Shown here: positions 52,094-61,652 of the stretch, one piece after another
Layout: each line of letters opens with the position of its first letter
How positions within the stretch are numbered: position 1 is the stretch's first letter
From: Pseudonocardia autotrophica
GTDB lineage: Bacteria > Actinomycetota > Actinomycetes > Mycobacteriales > Pseudonocardiaceae
Assembly: GCF_003945385.1 (NCBI RefSeq)
Contig: NZ_AP018920.1
Coordinates: 3,596,001 to 3,660,000, forward strand
Direction: 5' to 3'
Length of the DNA stretch: 64,000 nt
The notes under the pieces: model-generated
The model's input: only the letters and a program-made list of their open reading frames with translations
Told to the model about the DNA's origin: nothing
Database searches by the model: none
Translations under genes and position numbers: made by a program

Positions 52094-52564
52094 TCAGTCA
52101 TCGTCGGGCACGAGCAGCGCCTCGAGCGCCGGCAGCGCCGTGACCAGCGCGTCCCGCTGGCCGGCGTCGAGCCGGTCGAGCCGGCGCGCGATCAGCGCGG
52201 TGCGGTGGCTGCGGATCTCCCGCAGACATGCCTGGCCGGTGTCGGCGATGCTGACGAGCACGCCCCGCGCGTCGCAGGGATCGGCCGCCCGCGCCACCAT
52301 GCCCTGCTCGTCGAGCGAGGACAGCACCCGAGACATCGTCGGGGCGGTCACGCCCTCGCGCCGGGCCAGCTCGGAGAGCCGCAACGGTCCGTGCTGCTCC
52401 ACGGTCACCAGGGTGGAGAGCTGCAGCGGGGGCAGCGTCTCGCTCCCGTCGATCCGGATCCGCCGGTTGAGCCGCCCGACCACCAGTCGCAGCCGGGCCG
52501 CGAGCTCGTCGTCGCGCGTCTCGGACCCGCTGGTCACGGTCACGCCGCCGGAGTCAGCTCCCAT
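52094..52564 (-). CDS. MarR-family regulator 2
   Basis: 156 residues from ATG 52564. Winged helix with LPPLQLSTLVTVEQHGPLRLSELA split as usual, then VTAPTMSRVLSSLDEQGMVARA as recognition helix and the wing DPCDARGVLVSIADTGQ. Convergent with the DUF427 gene (9 bases) and divergent from the M20 peptidase gene, which it may control. Confidence 0.9.
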   Translation of the reverse strand: MGADSGGVTVTSGSETRDDELAARLRLVVGRLNRRIRIDGSETLPPLQLSTLVTVEQHGPLRLSELARREGVTAPTMSRVLSSLDEQGMVARAADPCDARGVLVSIADTGQACLREIRSHRTALIARRLDRLDAGQRDALVTALPALEALLVPDDD

Positions 52565-52651
52565 CCGGACATCCTGCCAGCCGAACGCTGAGCAATGGCA
52601 TCGGCCTTGCCGCGTGTCACAGTCGGTGATCCGAACGAGAGGAGAGAGCCC

Positions 52652-53728
52652 GTGCACGATCCCGTCGACCTCGCCGGCCGGCTCGTCGCCCTGGACACCC
52701 GCGGCGGAGGTGAACGCGCCGCCGCCGACCTGCTCGCCGATCTGCTCGACGACGGCGGGTTCACGATCGCGCTGACCGAGCCCGAGCCCGGACGGGCGAA
52801 CCTGGTGGCACGCCGCGGGTACGGCACCCCGACCACGCTGACCGGGCATCTGGACACCGTTCCGGCCGATCCCGCGGGGTGGTCGTTCGATCCGCACGCC
52901 GGCGACGTCGTCGACGGGCGGCTACGCGGGCGCGGCTCCACCGACATGAAGGCCGGCGTCGCCGCGATCACGGTGGCCGCGCTGCGCAGCGCACCCGAGG
53001 TCCCGCTGCAGCTCGTGTTCACCTTCGGCGAGGAGACCGGGGGCGATGGCGCACGTGCCCTCACCGGTCTCGAACCGTCGCCGCTGCTGCTGGTCGCCGA
53101 GCCGACCTCGAACCGGGTGCTGCACGGCCACAAGGGCGTGCTGTGGCTGCGGCTGATCGCCGCCGGGGTCTCCGCACACGGCTCACGGCCCGAGCTGGGG
53201 CGCAACGCACTCGTCGCGCTGGCCCGCGCCGCGGCCCGGCTGCACGACCACGACGGGTGGCCGGTCGGCTCCACGCACGGCCCGGTGACCTGCAACCCCG
53301 GTGTCCTGCGAGCCGGCACCCAGCCGAATCTGGTGCCCGACCACGCCGAGCTGGAACTGGACCTGCGCCTGGTCCCCGGGTTCGACGCCGACGCCGCCCG
53401 CGCCGTCGTCGCCGGGCTGGCCGGCGACGTCCGGATCGACACGATGATCGACCTGCCCGCGATCGGCACCGATCCGGCCGATCCGCACGCGGCGCGGGCC
53501 GCCCGGGAGCTCGGGCACGGCGGGGCGGAGCCGGAGTTCGCCAGCTACTTCACCGATGCCTCGGTGCTGGCCCGGCGGCTCGGCGGGGGCGAGCGGGACT
53601 GCGCGGTGCTCGTCTACGGTCCCGGCGATCCGGCGCTGGCGCACGTCACCGACGAGACCTGCTCGGCGGCGAACATCGCAGCCGGCACGGACGCGCTGCT
53701 CAGAGCTTGCGCAGTCGCACCCGGGTGA
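52652..53728 (+). CDS. M20-family peptidase/deacylase (ArgE/DapE-like)
   Basis: 358 residues from a GTG with GAGAGGAGAG upstream. Metal-binding blocks in order: [10 protein letters not shown] (His and Asp), [21 protein letters not shown] (catalytic Glu pair) and VAEPT; the dimerisation domain starts near [10 protein letters not shown] with the [10 protein letters not shown] active-site His. A late [14 protein letters not shown] segment completes the pocket. Removes an acyl or succinyl group from an amino acid, as DapE or ArgE; which one is not decidable. Its 3' end overlaps convergent coaA by 29 bases. Confidence 0.9.
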   Translation: MHDPVDLAGRLVALDTRGGGERAAADLLADLLDDGGFTIALTEPEPGRANLVARRGYGTPTTLTGHLDTVPADPAGWSFDPHAGDVVDGRLRGRGSTDMKAGVAAITVAALRSAPEVPLQLVFTFGEETGGDGARALTGLEPSPLLLVAEPTSNRVLHGHKGVLWLRLIAAGVSAHGSRPELGRNALVALARAAARLHDHDGWPVGSTHGPVTCNPGVLRAGTQPNLVPDHAELELDLRLVPGFDADAARAVVAGLAGDVRIDTMIDLPAIGTDPADPHAARAARELGHGGAEPEFASYFTDASVLARRLGGGERDCAVLVYGPGDPALAHVTDETCSAANIAAGTDALLRACAVAPG

Positions 53729-54686
53729 CGTTGTGGTCGGCCCCCTTGGTCAGCACCAGGCTGGCCCGGGACCGGGTGGGCAGGATGTTCTGCTCCAGGT
53801 TCGGGGCGTTGATCGAGGCCCAGATCGTCTCCGCGCGGGCCACCGCGTCGTCGTGGTCGAGCTCGGCGTACCGCCGGAAGTACGACTGCGGGTCCCGGAA
53901 GGCGGTCCCCCGCAGCCGCAGGAAGCGCTCCACGTACCAGCGCCGGACGTCCGCGGTGGCGGCGTCGACGTAGACCGAGAAGTCGATGAAGTCGGACACC
54001 GTGAGCGCACCCGCCACGGCGGGCTGCAGCACGTTGAGTCCCTCGATGATGAGGATGTCCGGCCTGCGGACGACGAGCTGGGCGTCCGGGACGATGTCGT
54101 AGACCAGGTGCGAGTAGACCGGCGCGGTCACCTCGGGCCGGCCGCCTTTGATCTCCGAGACGAACCGCAGCAGCTTGCGGCGGTCGTAGGACTCCGGGAA
54201 CCCTTTGCGCTCCATCAGGCCGCGCCGCTGCAACTCGGCGTTCGGGTGCAGGAACCCGTCGGTGGTGACCAGCTGGACGTTCGGGTGCTCCGGGGAACGG
54301 GCCAGCAGCAGCCGCAGCAACCGGGCGGTGGTCGACTTGCCGACCGACACCGAGCCGGCGATCCCGATCACGAACGGGGTCCGGGCGCTGGCCGCGCCGA
54401 GGAACCGCCGATAGGCGCGGTAGAGCCGGCCGCCCTCCTCGACGTGCAGGTTCAGCAGCCGCGACAGCGGCAGGTAGACCTCGCGGACATCGTCGAGATC
54501 CACGAAGTCGCCGAAGCTGCGCAGCTGCTCGAGCTCCTCGGCGGTCAGCGGGACCCGGGTCGACGACGCCAGCTGTGACCACGACCGGCGGTCGAAGTCG
54601 ACGAACGGCGAGGCGCTGCCCTTCGCCAGGCCGGAGGGTTTGCGCCCGCGGTACTGCGGGGACGGGTCGGACGCCGCGGCCGTCAT
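53700..54686 (-). CDS. coaA: Type I pantothenate kinase
   Basis: 328 residues. P-loop [12 protein letters not shown] near 107-118, [25 protein letters not shown] and IIEGLNVLQ are CoaA signatures; YRKL-type C-terminal region with [12 protein letters not shown]. Catalyses the first, feedback-regulated step of coenzyme A synthesis. The start ATG overlaps the stop of a 55-residue open frame upstream (54683-54686), suggesting coupling. Confidence 0.96.
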   Translation of the reverse strand: MTAAASDPSPQYRGRKPSGLAKGSASPFVDFDRRSWSQLASSTRVPLTAEELEQLRSFGDFVDLDDVREVYLPLSRLLNLHVEEGGRLYRAYRRFLGAASARTPFVIGIAGSVSVGKSTTARLLRLLLARSPEHPNVQLVTTDGFLHPNAELQRRGLMERKGFPESYDRRKLLRFVSEIKGGRPEVTAPVYSHLVYDIVPDAQLVVRRPDILIIEGLNVLQPAVAGALTVSDFIDFSVYVDAATADVRRWYVERFLRLRGTAFRDPQSYFRRYAELDHDDAVARAETIWASINAPNLEQNILPTRSRASLVLTKGADHNVTRVRLRKL

Positions 54687-54850
54687 CGGGCCACCGGGGC
54701 CGGCGCGTACCCGACGACCAGGGCCGGGCCCGGCAGCACCTGCGCGACCGCGGCCGGGACCCGCCGCACGAGCACGCGGCGACCGGCCGGGGGCGGCCCG
54801 CCGGGATCGCGTCCCGATGTCGCGGGCTGGGGCGTCGTCGCCGTGGTCAT
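54683..54850 (-). CDS. Small basic protein overlapping coaA start
   Basis: 55 residues from ATG 54850, ending in an ATGA overlap with coaA. Pro/Gly-rich first half, then [18 protein letters not shown] and a hydrophobic end [13 protein letters not shown]. No family recognised and no clear ribosome site, so it could be a leader frame rather than a stable protein. Confidence 0.4.
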   Translation of the reverse strand: MTTATTPQPATSGRDPGGPPPAGRRVLVRRVPAAVAQVLPGPALVVGYAPAPVAR

Positions 54851-54984
54851 GGCTGACCAACCTAGTCCCCGGCCGGGTGTCGCACGGCGTGACATCACTC
54901 GCAGCTTCCGTCGCGCGCCGCCGCGGGTCGCTCCGTATCGTCGTGCATCGTTGCAGCCCGCATCTGCCGTCCGGAGTGTCCTCG

Positions 54985-56304
54985 GTGACCGTCCTGCTCT
55001 CGTTGCTCGGCCTGCTCGCGGTGCCGGTGCTGCCCCTCGGGACCGCCGTCTCCGTCGCGTCGGAGTTCTCGTTGACGGCGCTGGAGCGCAGCCGGATCGA
55101 GGCCGCCGTCGCCCGCGACGGCGACCGCCGCACGCGCGCCGTCCGCCGCGCCCACTCGGGCCTGTCGTTCCAGCTCTCCGGCTGCCAGCTCGGGATCACG
55201 GTGACCACCCTGGCCACCGGCTACATCGCCGAGCCCGCGATCGCCGGGCTGATCCGGCCGGTGCTGGAGGCGATCGGGCTGCCCGGCGGCTGGGCGTCGG
55301 GCTCGGCGACCGCGCTCTCGCTGGTGGTCGCCACGGTGCTGTCGATGGTGTTCGGCGAGCTGGTGCCGAAGAACCTCGCGATCGCGCACCCGCTGGAGGT
55401 CGCCCGGGCGGTGGTCTGGCTGCAGGCCGGGTTCGCGTCGGTCTTCCGGCCGCTGATCACCGGCCTGAACGCGGCGGCGAACGCGATCGTCCGGCGGCTC
55501 GGTGTCGAGCCCGCCGAGGAGCTGCGCTCGGCCCGGTCGCCGGGCGAGCTGAGCTCGCTGGTCCGGGCCAGCGCCGCCAGCGGCAGCCTCGATCCGGCGA
55601 CCGCAGCGCTGCTCGACCGCTCGCTGCGCTTCACCGACCGCACCGCGGAGGACCTGATGACACCGCGGCCGCGGGTGGAGACGATCGACGCCGAGCAGAC
55701 GGTGTCCGATCTGGTGGCGCTGGCCCGTCGTTCCGGGTTCTCCCGGTTCCCGGTCATCGACGGCGATCCGGACGTCCCGCTCGGGCTGGTGCACGTGAAG
55801 CAGGCGTTCTCGGTGCCGCCGGCGGACCGCCCGACCACCCGGGCACGTGACCTGGCCCGGCCGGTGGAGACGGTGCCGTCCTCGCTGGACGGCGACCTGC
55901 TGATGACCCGGCTGCGGGCCGCCGGGCTGCAGACCGCGGTCGTCGTCGACGAGTACGGCGGCACCGCCGGTCTGGTCACCATGGAGGACCTGCTCGAGGA
56001 GATCGTCGGCGACGTCCGCGACGAGCACGACCGCGCCGAGCAGGGCCGGGTCCGCCGGCTCGGCGACGACGGCTGGGCGCTGTCCGGGCTCATGCGGCCC
56101 GACGAGGTGCTGGCCGCGACCGGATTCCGGATGCCGGCCGGCGGGTTCGAGACCCTCGCCGGGCTGGTGCTGGCGCGGCTCGGGCGGATCCCCGACGCGG
56201 GCGACGAGCTGGTGCTCGACGGCTGGCGGCTCACCGTGCTGCGCCGGTCCCGCAACCGGGTCGCCGAGATCCGGCTCGCCCACGACCGGGGGGTGCGGGC
56301 ATGA
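54985..56304 (+). CDS. CNNM/HlyC-CorC family transporter protein, long form
   Basis: 439 residues from GTG 54985 with GGAG 8 bases upstream. DUF21/CNNM membrane domain (about 1-190) with [20 protein letters not shown] and [13 protein letters not shown]; two CBS domains (about 205-330) with SRFPVIDGD and [26 protein letters not shown]-terminal CorC/HlyC transporter-associated domain. Implicated in Mg2+/cation transport. Stop overlaps the next start (ATGA region 56301-56304). Confidence 0.93.
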   Translation: MTVLLSLLGLLAVPVLPLGTAVSVASEFSLTALERSRIEAAVARDGDRRTRAVRRAHSGLSFQLSGCQLGITVTTLATGYIAEPAIAGLIRPVLEAIGLPGGWASGSATALSLVVATVLSMVFGELVPKNLAIAHPLEVARAVVWLQAGFASVFRPLITGLNAAANAIVRRLGVEPAEELRSARSPGELSSLVRASAASGSLDPATAALLDRSLRFTDRTAEDLMTPRPRVETIDAEQTVSDLVALARRSGFSRFPVIDGDPDVPLGLVHVKQAFSVPPADRPTTRARDLARPVETVPSSLDGDLLMTRLRAAGLQTAVVVDEYGGTAGLVTMEDLLEEIVGDVRDEHDRAEQGRVRRLGDDGWALSGLMRPDEVLAATGFRMPAGGFETLAGLVLARLGRIPDAGDELVLDGWRLTVLRRSRNRVAEIRLAHDRGVRA

Positions 56305-57365
56305 CCACCGGGGATCTGCTGGCGCTGCTCGCGGCGATCGCGCTGCTCGGGGCGAACGCGTTCTTCGTCGCCGCCGAGTTCGCGCTGATCTCCGCGCGCA
56401 AGGACCGGCTGGAGGCGATGGCCGAGGCCGGGTCCACCGGTGCCAGGACGGTGCTGGACTCGGCGCACGACCTGTCCCGGATGCTCGCCGCGTCCCAGCT
56501 GGGCATCACGATCGCGTCGCTGCTGCTCGGCCGGCTCGGCGAGCCCGCGGTGGCACATCTCATCGACGGTCCGCTGGCGGTGGTCGGCGTGCCGGACGCG
56601 CTCGCCTACCCGATCGCCTTCGGGATCTCGCTGCTGCTGGTGGTCGTCGCGCACATGCTGCTCGGCGAGATGGTGCCGAAGAACATCGCGATCGCCGGGC
56701 CGGAGCGGGCGGCGATCGTGCTGGTGCCCGCCTTCCTGGCGTGGACCGCGCTCGCGCGGCCGTTCGTCGAGCTGTTCAACCGGATGGCCAACGGGACCCT
56801 GCGGCTGGCCGGGGTGACCCCGAAGGACGAGCTGGAGACCGCGTTCACCTCCGGTGAGCTCTCCGAGATGATCGACGACGCGCGCCGCGAGGGCCTGCTC
56901 GACGACGACGAGTCCGCCCGGATCGGCCGCACACTCGCCTCCGCCGAGTCCACCGTCGCCGACGTCGACGGGCTGGTCGTCGGGCTGGACGACCTGGTCT
57001 GCCTGGACGGCTCCCCCACCGTCGGCGAGTTGACCGCGGCCGTCGGGCGCACCGGGTTCTCCCGGTTCCCGGTCCGCGGCGCGCACGGCAGGCTGACCGG
57101 CTACCTGCACGTCAAGGACGTACTCGATCTCGCCGACGCGGACGCGGCGACGATCCCGCCGCAGCGGGTGCGGGCACTGGCCGCGGTGCCGGTCGGCGCC
57201 GGGCTGGAGGAGGCGCTGACGATCATGCGCGATGCCAGGTCGCACCTGGCGCGGGCGGTCGACGACCGCGAGCGCACCGTCGGGGTGGTCACGCTGGAGG
57301 ACGTCACCGAGGCGTTCGTCGGGACCGTCCGGGACGCCACGCACGCCCCGGACGCCCGGCCCTGA
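56301..57365 (+). CDS. CNNM/HlyC-CorC family transporter protein, short form
   Basis: 354 residues. Same DUF21 membrane domain (GANAFFVAAEFALISARKDR, AASQLGITIASLLLGRLGEP, LGEMVPKNIAIAGPER) and a CBS pair (SRFPVRGAHGRLTGYLHVKD), but it ends after the CBS domains and lacks the C-terminal CorC domain of its partner. Adjacent long and short forms are common in actinomycetes and probably form a heteromer. Confidence 0.93.
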   Translation: MTTGDLLALLAAIALLGANAFFVAAEFALISARKDRLEAMAEAGSTGARTVLDSAHDLSRMLAASQLGITIASLLLGRLGEPAVAHLIDGPLAVVGVPDALAYPIAFGISLLLVVVAHMLLGEMVPKNIAIAGPERAAIVLVPAFLAWTALARPFVELFNRMANGTLRLAGVTPKDELETAFTSGELSEMIDDARREGLLDDDESARIGRTLASAESTVADVDGLVVGLDDLVCLDGSPTVGELTAAVGRTGFSRFPVRGAHGRLTGYLHVKDVLDLADADAATIPPQRVRALAAVPVGAGLEEALTIMRDARSHLARAVDDRERTVGVVTLEDVTEAFVGTVRDATHAPDARP

Positions 57366-57390
57366 CGACCGGGGACGTACCGTCGGCACC

Positions 57391-58269
57391 GTGGCCGAGC
57401 CGACCCTGGTGCTGGACGGGCCGCGTTGGCGGGCCCGCGCGCAGGCGCACCGGCAGCGGGTGGCCGCCTGGACCGGCCCGCACCGCGAACGGCGCCGGCG
57501 CGGCGAGCCACATCCGGTGTGGGACTTCCTGTTCACCTACTACTCGCACCGGCCGGCGCTGCTGGAGCGCTGGGACCCGGGCCCGGGGGTGCTGCTCACC
57601 GGCGACGACGCGGACCGATTCCTGGACCGGCCCGGCTACCGGCGCGCCGCCGGCGGGGTGCTGCTCGATCCGGCCGAGCTCCCGGACCGGCTGCGCGGCA
57701 CCGCCGCGTTCGTGCACCGGCTGCTCACCGCGACCCGGTCCCGGGAGCCCCGGCTGGCCTGCTTCGGGCTGCACGAGTGGGCGATGGTCTACCGCACCGA
57801 GCAGCCGCGGCACGAGGCGGTGCCGCTGCGGCTGGGCAGCGCCGGGACCGACGCCGTCGTCGAGTCCCAGCGGATCAGCTGCTCGCACTTCGACGCCTAC
57901 CGGTTCTTCACCGACGCCGCAGCACCGCGGAACACGCTGACCCCGACCCGGGAGACGCAGATCGAGCTGGAGCAGCCGGGCTGCCTGCACGCGACGATGG
58001 ATCTCTACAAGTGGGCGTACAAGCTGGCCCCGGCGGTCCCCTCGGAGCTGGTCGCGGACTGCTTCGAGCTGGCCGCGGACGTGCGCGAGCTGGACATGCG
58101 GGCGAGCCCCTACGATCTGGCCGCGCACGGCTTCGATCCGGTGCGGATCGAGACCGCCGAGGGGCGGGCCGGGTACGTCCGCGCGCAGGCCGGGTTCGCC
58201 GAACGCGCCGCGCCGCTGCGGGACCGCCTGATCGAGCTGACGGACGGACTGCTGGGCGCGGCGCGCTGA
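57391..58269 (+). CDS. Conserved protein usually annotated 3-methyladenine DNA glycosylase
   Basis: 292 residues from a GTG. Conserved blocks: HPVWDFLFTYYSHRPALLERW, CFGLHEWAMVYR, QRISCSHFDAYRFFTDAA, LEQPGCLHATMDLYKWAYKL. The family is widespread in actinobacteria and carries the glycosylase name by transfer; I see neither the helix-hairpin-helix-Gly/Pro-Asp motif nor the Mpg fold motifs, so enzymatic role is uncertain. Convergent with the small Cys protein gene (7 bases). Confidence 0.75.
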   Translation: MAEPTLVLDGPRWRARAQAHRQRVAAWTGPHRERRRRGEPHPVWDFLFTYYSHRPALLERWDPGPGVLLTGDDADRFLDRPGYRRAAGGVLLDPAELPDRLRGTAAFVHRLLTATRSREPRLACFGLHEWAMVYRTEQPRHEAVPLRLGSAGTDAVVESQRISCSHFDAYRFFTDAAAPRNTLTPTRETQIELEQPGCLHATMDLYKWAYKLAPAVPSELVADCFELAADVRELDMRASPYDLAAHGFDPVRIETAEGRAGYVRAQAGFAERAAPLRDRLIELTDGLLGAAR

Positions 58270-58276
58270 GCGGGCC

Positions 58277-58474
58277 TCAGGCCGGGACCACCTCGTCCAG
58301 CACGCCGTCGCGGGCCGAGGCCACCAGATCCGAGAACTGGTCGACGCTCATCTGGATCCGCTGACCGAAGTCGTCGGTGATCACGATCCGCTTCTCCGGG
58401 ACGGCGGCGTCGTCGACGTACAGCTCGGGGCAGCCGCAGTTGCAGCTGCCGCAGAAGGTGGCGATGTGACGCAT
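58277..58474 (-). CDS. Small CxxCxCxC protein, 65 residues
   Basis: ATG 58474. N-terminal MRHIATFCGSCNCGCPEL holds four Cys at 8, 11, 13 and 15, then an acidic, mostly non-Cys remainder with IVITDDFGQRIQMSVDQF. The tight Cys cluster suggests iron-sulfur or zinc binding, or modification as a peptide precursor; no maturase is in the window. The strongly conserved-looking ITDDFGQ segment argues against a random frame. A GGGAG lies about 9 bases upstream. Confidence 0.7.
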   Translation of the reverse strand: MRHIATFCGSCNCGCPELYVDDAAVPEKRIVITDDFGQRIQMSVDQFSDLVASARDGVLDEVVPA

Positions 58475-58581
58475 GCGGGTGCTCCCCTCTCGGGCGGTGC
58501 ACGGACGGACGTCCGCGCCGTGCGGAGCGGTCGCGCCCGCCGGCCCGGTGGTTCCGGCTGTCACCCGACGGGGGCACGCTG

Positions 58582-60315
58582 TCACCGCGGCGCGTCCGTA
58601 CGGCGGTGGCCGGTGACCCGGGCGGTCCGCAGCCGGTTGAGGGCCGCGGCGACCTCGTGCCGGCGGGGCACCGCGAAGTCGGCGAGCGAGCCGTGCGCGA
58701 TGGCGGCCGCACCGTCGCGTTCGACGTCGGCGTCGAACCGGTCCAGCGCCTCGGCGAGGGTGCCGCCGTCGAGCTCCAGATGCGCCAGCGCGAGGCCGAT
58801 CCCGTTCGTCTGTGACGGATCCGCCAGCTGGGACACCGCGGAGAGGTCGATGTCGTCGCCACCGAAGGTGAGCCGGCCGCGCCCGCGGGCGGTGACCTTG
58901 CGGCGGCCGCGGACCTGCGGATCGACGCTCGCCGGATCGAAGATCCGGTGCCCGAACGCGGGGAACCCGGCGTCGGCGGAGTCCGGGGCCACCCCGGCGA
59001 TCTCGCGGGCCCGGTCGGTGATCTCGTCGACCCGGTAGTCCTGCAGCAGGATCACCGTGTCGGCCCGATCCAGGTAGTCCCCCGATCCGCCCATCACCAG
59101 CACCGTGGACACCCCGCGGTCGCGGTGCAGCGGGCGGACCCGGTCGACGAACGGCACCAGCGGTTCCGCGGAGATCAGCTCCCGCATCCGGGCGTCCCGG
59201 ATCATCACGTTGGTCGCCGAGGTGTCCTCGTCGACCAGCAGCGTGTCGGCACCGGACTCGAGGGCCTCGATCGTCGAGGCGGCCTGCGAGGTCGAGCCGG
59301 ACGCCGACGGCGTCGAGAAGTCGTCGGTCGGGCGCCCCGACGGCAGGTCGGAGACGAAGGCGCGGACGTCCACCCGCTGCACCGACCGCTCGTCCTCGGC
59401 GCGCACCGAGACAGTGTCCCGGCGGGTCACGACGAGCTCCCGGCCGTCGCCGGGGACGTGGTCGTACACCCCGGTCTCGAGCGCCCGCAGCAGCGTGGAC
59501 TTGCCGTGGTAGCCACCGCCGACGATCAGGGTGACGCCCTCGGGGACCCCCATCCCGGTCACCGGGCCGCGGTTCGGTGTCCTCAGGGTGACCCGCAGCG
59601 ACTCCGGGGACCCGAACGGCACGGCGTCGGGCAGTGGGCGGTCGTCGATGCCGGAGGCGCGCGGCAGCACCGCGCCGTCGGCGACGAACCCGACCAGGCC
59701 CTCGGCTCGCAGCGCGTCCCGCAGGGCACCGGCGTCCTCGATCGTCTCGACGAACTCGACCGCCCGGTCGCGATCGGCGTTCTCCCAGGTCAGGGCGCTC
59801 CCGATGGCATCGGGGAGGTCGTCGGTGAGCGTGCGGGCGGCGGCGTGCCCGGCGATCCGGCGGCCGTGCCCCGGCAGCGGCACACCGAGCTCGACGACGA
59901 CGTCGCCGGAGTCGGCGTCGATCCGGATCGCGCTGCGGTCGAGCACCTCCTGACCGCCGGCGTCGACCGTCAGCGGGGTGTCGCGCAGACCGGTGCGCAG
60001 CGCACGGAGCAGGAACCCGCCGAGCGCCCGCGCCCGTACCGGGGTCCGGTACAGCTCGGCGGGCAGGGCAGCGGTCGCCGCCGGCACGGTGACCCGCAGC
60101 CGGGACGGCGGCGCGAACGGGTCGGCCTGGACCTTGCGGATCTCCAGCTCGGCACCGTCGATCGACCAGCGTCCGGCGAGGCCCTTGTAGGCGCCGTAGC
60201 CCGAGCCGTCCATGCCGTGCAACCGGGCGGCGAGCTCCCGGCGGTCGCCCTGGACACCGGACGGTGGCGGGCCACCCGCGCGACGATCGGGGCGGGTGCG
60301 GTGCGTGCGGGTCAT
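58582..60315 (-). CDS. ABC-ATPase-domain protein (P-loop, COG3044-like)
   Basis: 577 residues, soluble. N-terminal DGSGYGAYKGLAGRW block, Walker A GGGYHGKST near 258-266, signature-like region with SGSTSQAASTIEALE, Walker B LLVDEDTSATNVMIRD, and SVSQLADPSQTN near the end. These match the stand-alone ABC-ATPase family of unknown function that often replaces the classical LSGGQ. No membrane partner nearby, so not a transporter. Follows the small Cys gene by about 107 bases upstream. Confidence 0.85.
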   Translation of the reverse strand: MTRTHRTRPDRRAGGPPPSGVQGDRRELAARLHGMDGSGYGAYKGLAGRWSIDGAELEIRKVQADPFAPPSRLRVTVPAATAALPAELYRTPVRARALGGFLLRALRTGLRDTPLTVDAGGQEVLDRSAIRIDADSGDVVVELGVPLPGHGRRIAGHAAARTLTDDLPDAIGSALTWENADRDRAVEFVETIEDAGALRDALRAEGLVGFVADGAVLPRASGIDDRPLPDAVPFGSPESLRVTLRTPNRGPVTGMGVPEGVTLIVGGGYHGKSTLLRALETGVYDHVPGDGRELVVTRRDTVSVRAEDERSVQRVDVRAFVSDLPSGRPTDDFSTPSASGSTSQAASTIEALESGADTLLVDEDTSATNVMIRDARMRELISAEPLVPFVDRVRPLHRDRGVSTVLVMGGSGDYLDRADTVILLQDYRVDEITDRAREIAGVAPDSADAGFPAFGHRIFDPASVDPQVRGRRKVTARGRGRLTFGGDDIDLSAVSQLADPSQTNGIGLALAHLELDGGTLAEALDRFDADVERDGAAAIAHGSLADFAVPRRHEVAAALNRLRTARVTGHRRTDAPR

Positions 60316-60361
60316 GCGGTCCTCTCCGGACGGGTCTGGATGTCCCGGCGGGGGTACCCGG

Positions 60362-60421
60362 CCGTGCCGATCTCACCCGTGTCCATCTCAACCGTGCCGA
60401 TCTCACCCGTGTCCATCTCAC
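60362..60421. repeat. Four 15-bp tandem repeats
   Basis: Units of ccgtgccgatctcac and ccgtgtccatctcaa alternate, giving a 30-bp period repeated twice with one mismatch. They lie in the 224-base gap between the ABC-ATPase gene and the PopT-like gene. No open frame is supported there; the tract may carry the promoters of both divergent genes. Confidence 0.85.
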
Positions 60422-60539
60422 CCGTCCGGCCCGGCCGCGCGGTGGCCGGTGCCGTTTCGGGTCGTCATCGCCCAGCTCGGGCGGGTCCTGTTCACCCGAG
60501 TGATTCGTCGTCGAATGCCGGTCGGTAGCCTGACTCGTC

Positions 60540-61619
60540 GTGTTGTCGCGTATGTCCGGAGTCCACCTCGCGCGTGGCGCGGCGATCGGTGTCGTCGAGA
60601 CGATCCCCGGCGTCAGTGGCGGGACGATGGCCCTCGTCGTCGGTATCTACGAGCGGCTGATCGCCCAGGCCGGTCACCTGGTGGGCGCGGTGCGAGCGCT
60701 GCTGCCCGGCCAGGCCGGCGGCGACGTCCGCCCCCGCGAGCAGTTGCGGCGCCTGGACTGGGGCCTGCTGGTGCCGGTCGCGATCGGGATGATCCTGGCC
60801 GTCGTGCTGGCGTCGCGGGTGCTGCCCGACCTGATCGAGTCGCATCCGGTCGGCGCGCGGGCGGTGTTCTTCGGCATGGTCGCCGCGTCGGTCGCGGTGC
60901 CGCTGCGGATCACCGGGATGCTGCGCGGATGGCGCGAGTGGGCGATCGTGGTCGTCGCGTTCGTGGTGACCTACCTGGTGAGCAGCCTGCCGCCGGCCGC
61001 TGGTGACGGCAGGCCGCCCTACATCCTCGTCGGGCTCGCCGCCGCCATCGCGATCTGCGCGCTGGTGCTGCCCGGCTTCTCCGGCTCGTTCCTGCTGCTG
61101 GTGTTCGGCCTGTACGAGCCGACCCTGCGCGCGGTCGCCGAGTTCGACATCGCCTACATCGCGGTGTTCGCGCTCGGCGCGATCGTCGGGCTCGGCACCT
61201 TCGTCTCGCTGCTGCAGTGGCTGCTCGAGCACCACCGCCGCACCCTGATGGTGATCATGGTCGGGGTACTGCTGGGTGCGCTCCGGGCGCTCTGGCCCTG
61301 GCAGGACGACGCCCGCGGCGTGCTCACCCCGGACCCGGGCTGGATCGCCATGCTGATCCCCGCGCTGCTCGGCGCCGCGCTCGTGATCGGCATCATGCTG
61401 CTGGAGCGCCGGGTCGAGCCGCGCTCCGCCGATGCCGACGGCGGTGCGGCGTCCGGGACCGTGTCCGAGCAGGCGGCGGCGACCGTGCCGCCGTCCGCCG
61501 AGGAGGAGACCCGGTTCCTGCGCCCGGTCCGCCCGGCCGACACCCCCGACGGGGGCCCGGCCGACGTGACCCGCCCGCTCCCCCGGATCGATCGGCGGGA
61601 CGGTCCCGGAAACCCTTGA
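60540..61619 (+). CDS. DUF368-family membrane protein, PopT-like
   Basis: 359 residues from GTG 60540 (ATG 60552 possible). GAAIGVVETIPGVSGGTMALVVGIYERL is the family signature, repeated in degenerate form at LVLPGFSGSFLLLVFGLYEP; about eight helices, then a hydrophilic tail of about 65 residues rich in Pro/Glu/Arg. DUF368 proteins (PopT) were shown in other bacteria to return undecaprenyl phosphate across the membrane. In an arabinogalactan-containing cell the carrier is decaprenyl phosphate, so the same role is inferred, not shown. Confidence 0.88.
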   Translation: MLSRMSGVHLARGAAIGVVETIPGVSGGTMALVVGIYERLIAQAGHLVGAVRALLPGQAGGDVRPREQLRRLDWGLLVPVAIGMILAVVLASRVLPDLIESHPVGARAVFFGMVAASVAVPLRITGMLRGWREWAIVVVAFVVTYLVSSLPPAAGDGRPPYILVGLAAAIAICALVLPGFSGSFLLLVFGLYEPTLRAVAEFDIAYIAVFALGAIVGLGTFVSLLQWLLEHHRRTLMVIMVGVLLGALRALWPWQDDARGVLTPDPGWIAMLIPALLGAALVIGIMLLERRVEPRSADADGGAASGTVSEQAAATVPPSAEEETRFLRPVRPADTPDGGPADVTRPLPRIDRRDGPGNP

Positions 61620-61646
61620 CCTGACCTCGGGTTCAGCTCCGACGAT
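61616..61646 (+). promoter_or_regulatory. Possible second MerR-type promoter
   Basis: TTGACC (61616-61621) and GACGAT (61641-61646) are 19 bases apart with a CTGACC/GGTTCAG dyad in the spacer. It starts inside the end of the PopT-like gene and lies 7 bases before the next ATG, so that transcript would be leaderless or nearly so. The -10 match is weak. Confidence 0.35.
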
Positions 61647-61652
61647 GCTCCC

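Noticed and set aside
58277..60315. RiPP biosynthetic cluster (small Cys peptide plus ATPase)
   Set aside because: No radical SAM, cyclodehydratase, lanthionine synthetase or peptidase gene is nearby; the ATPase family is not a known maturase. Kept only as a small Cys protein.
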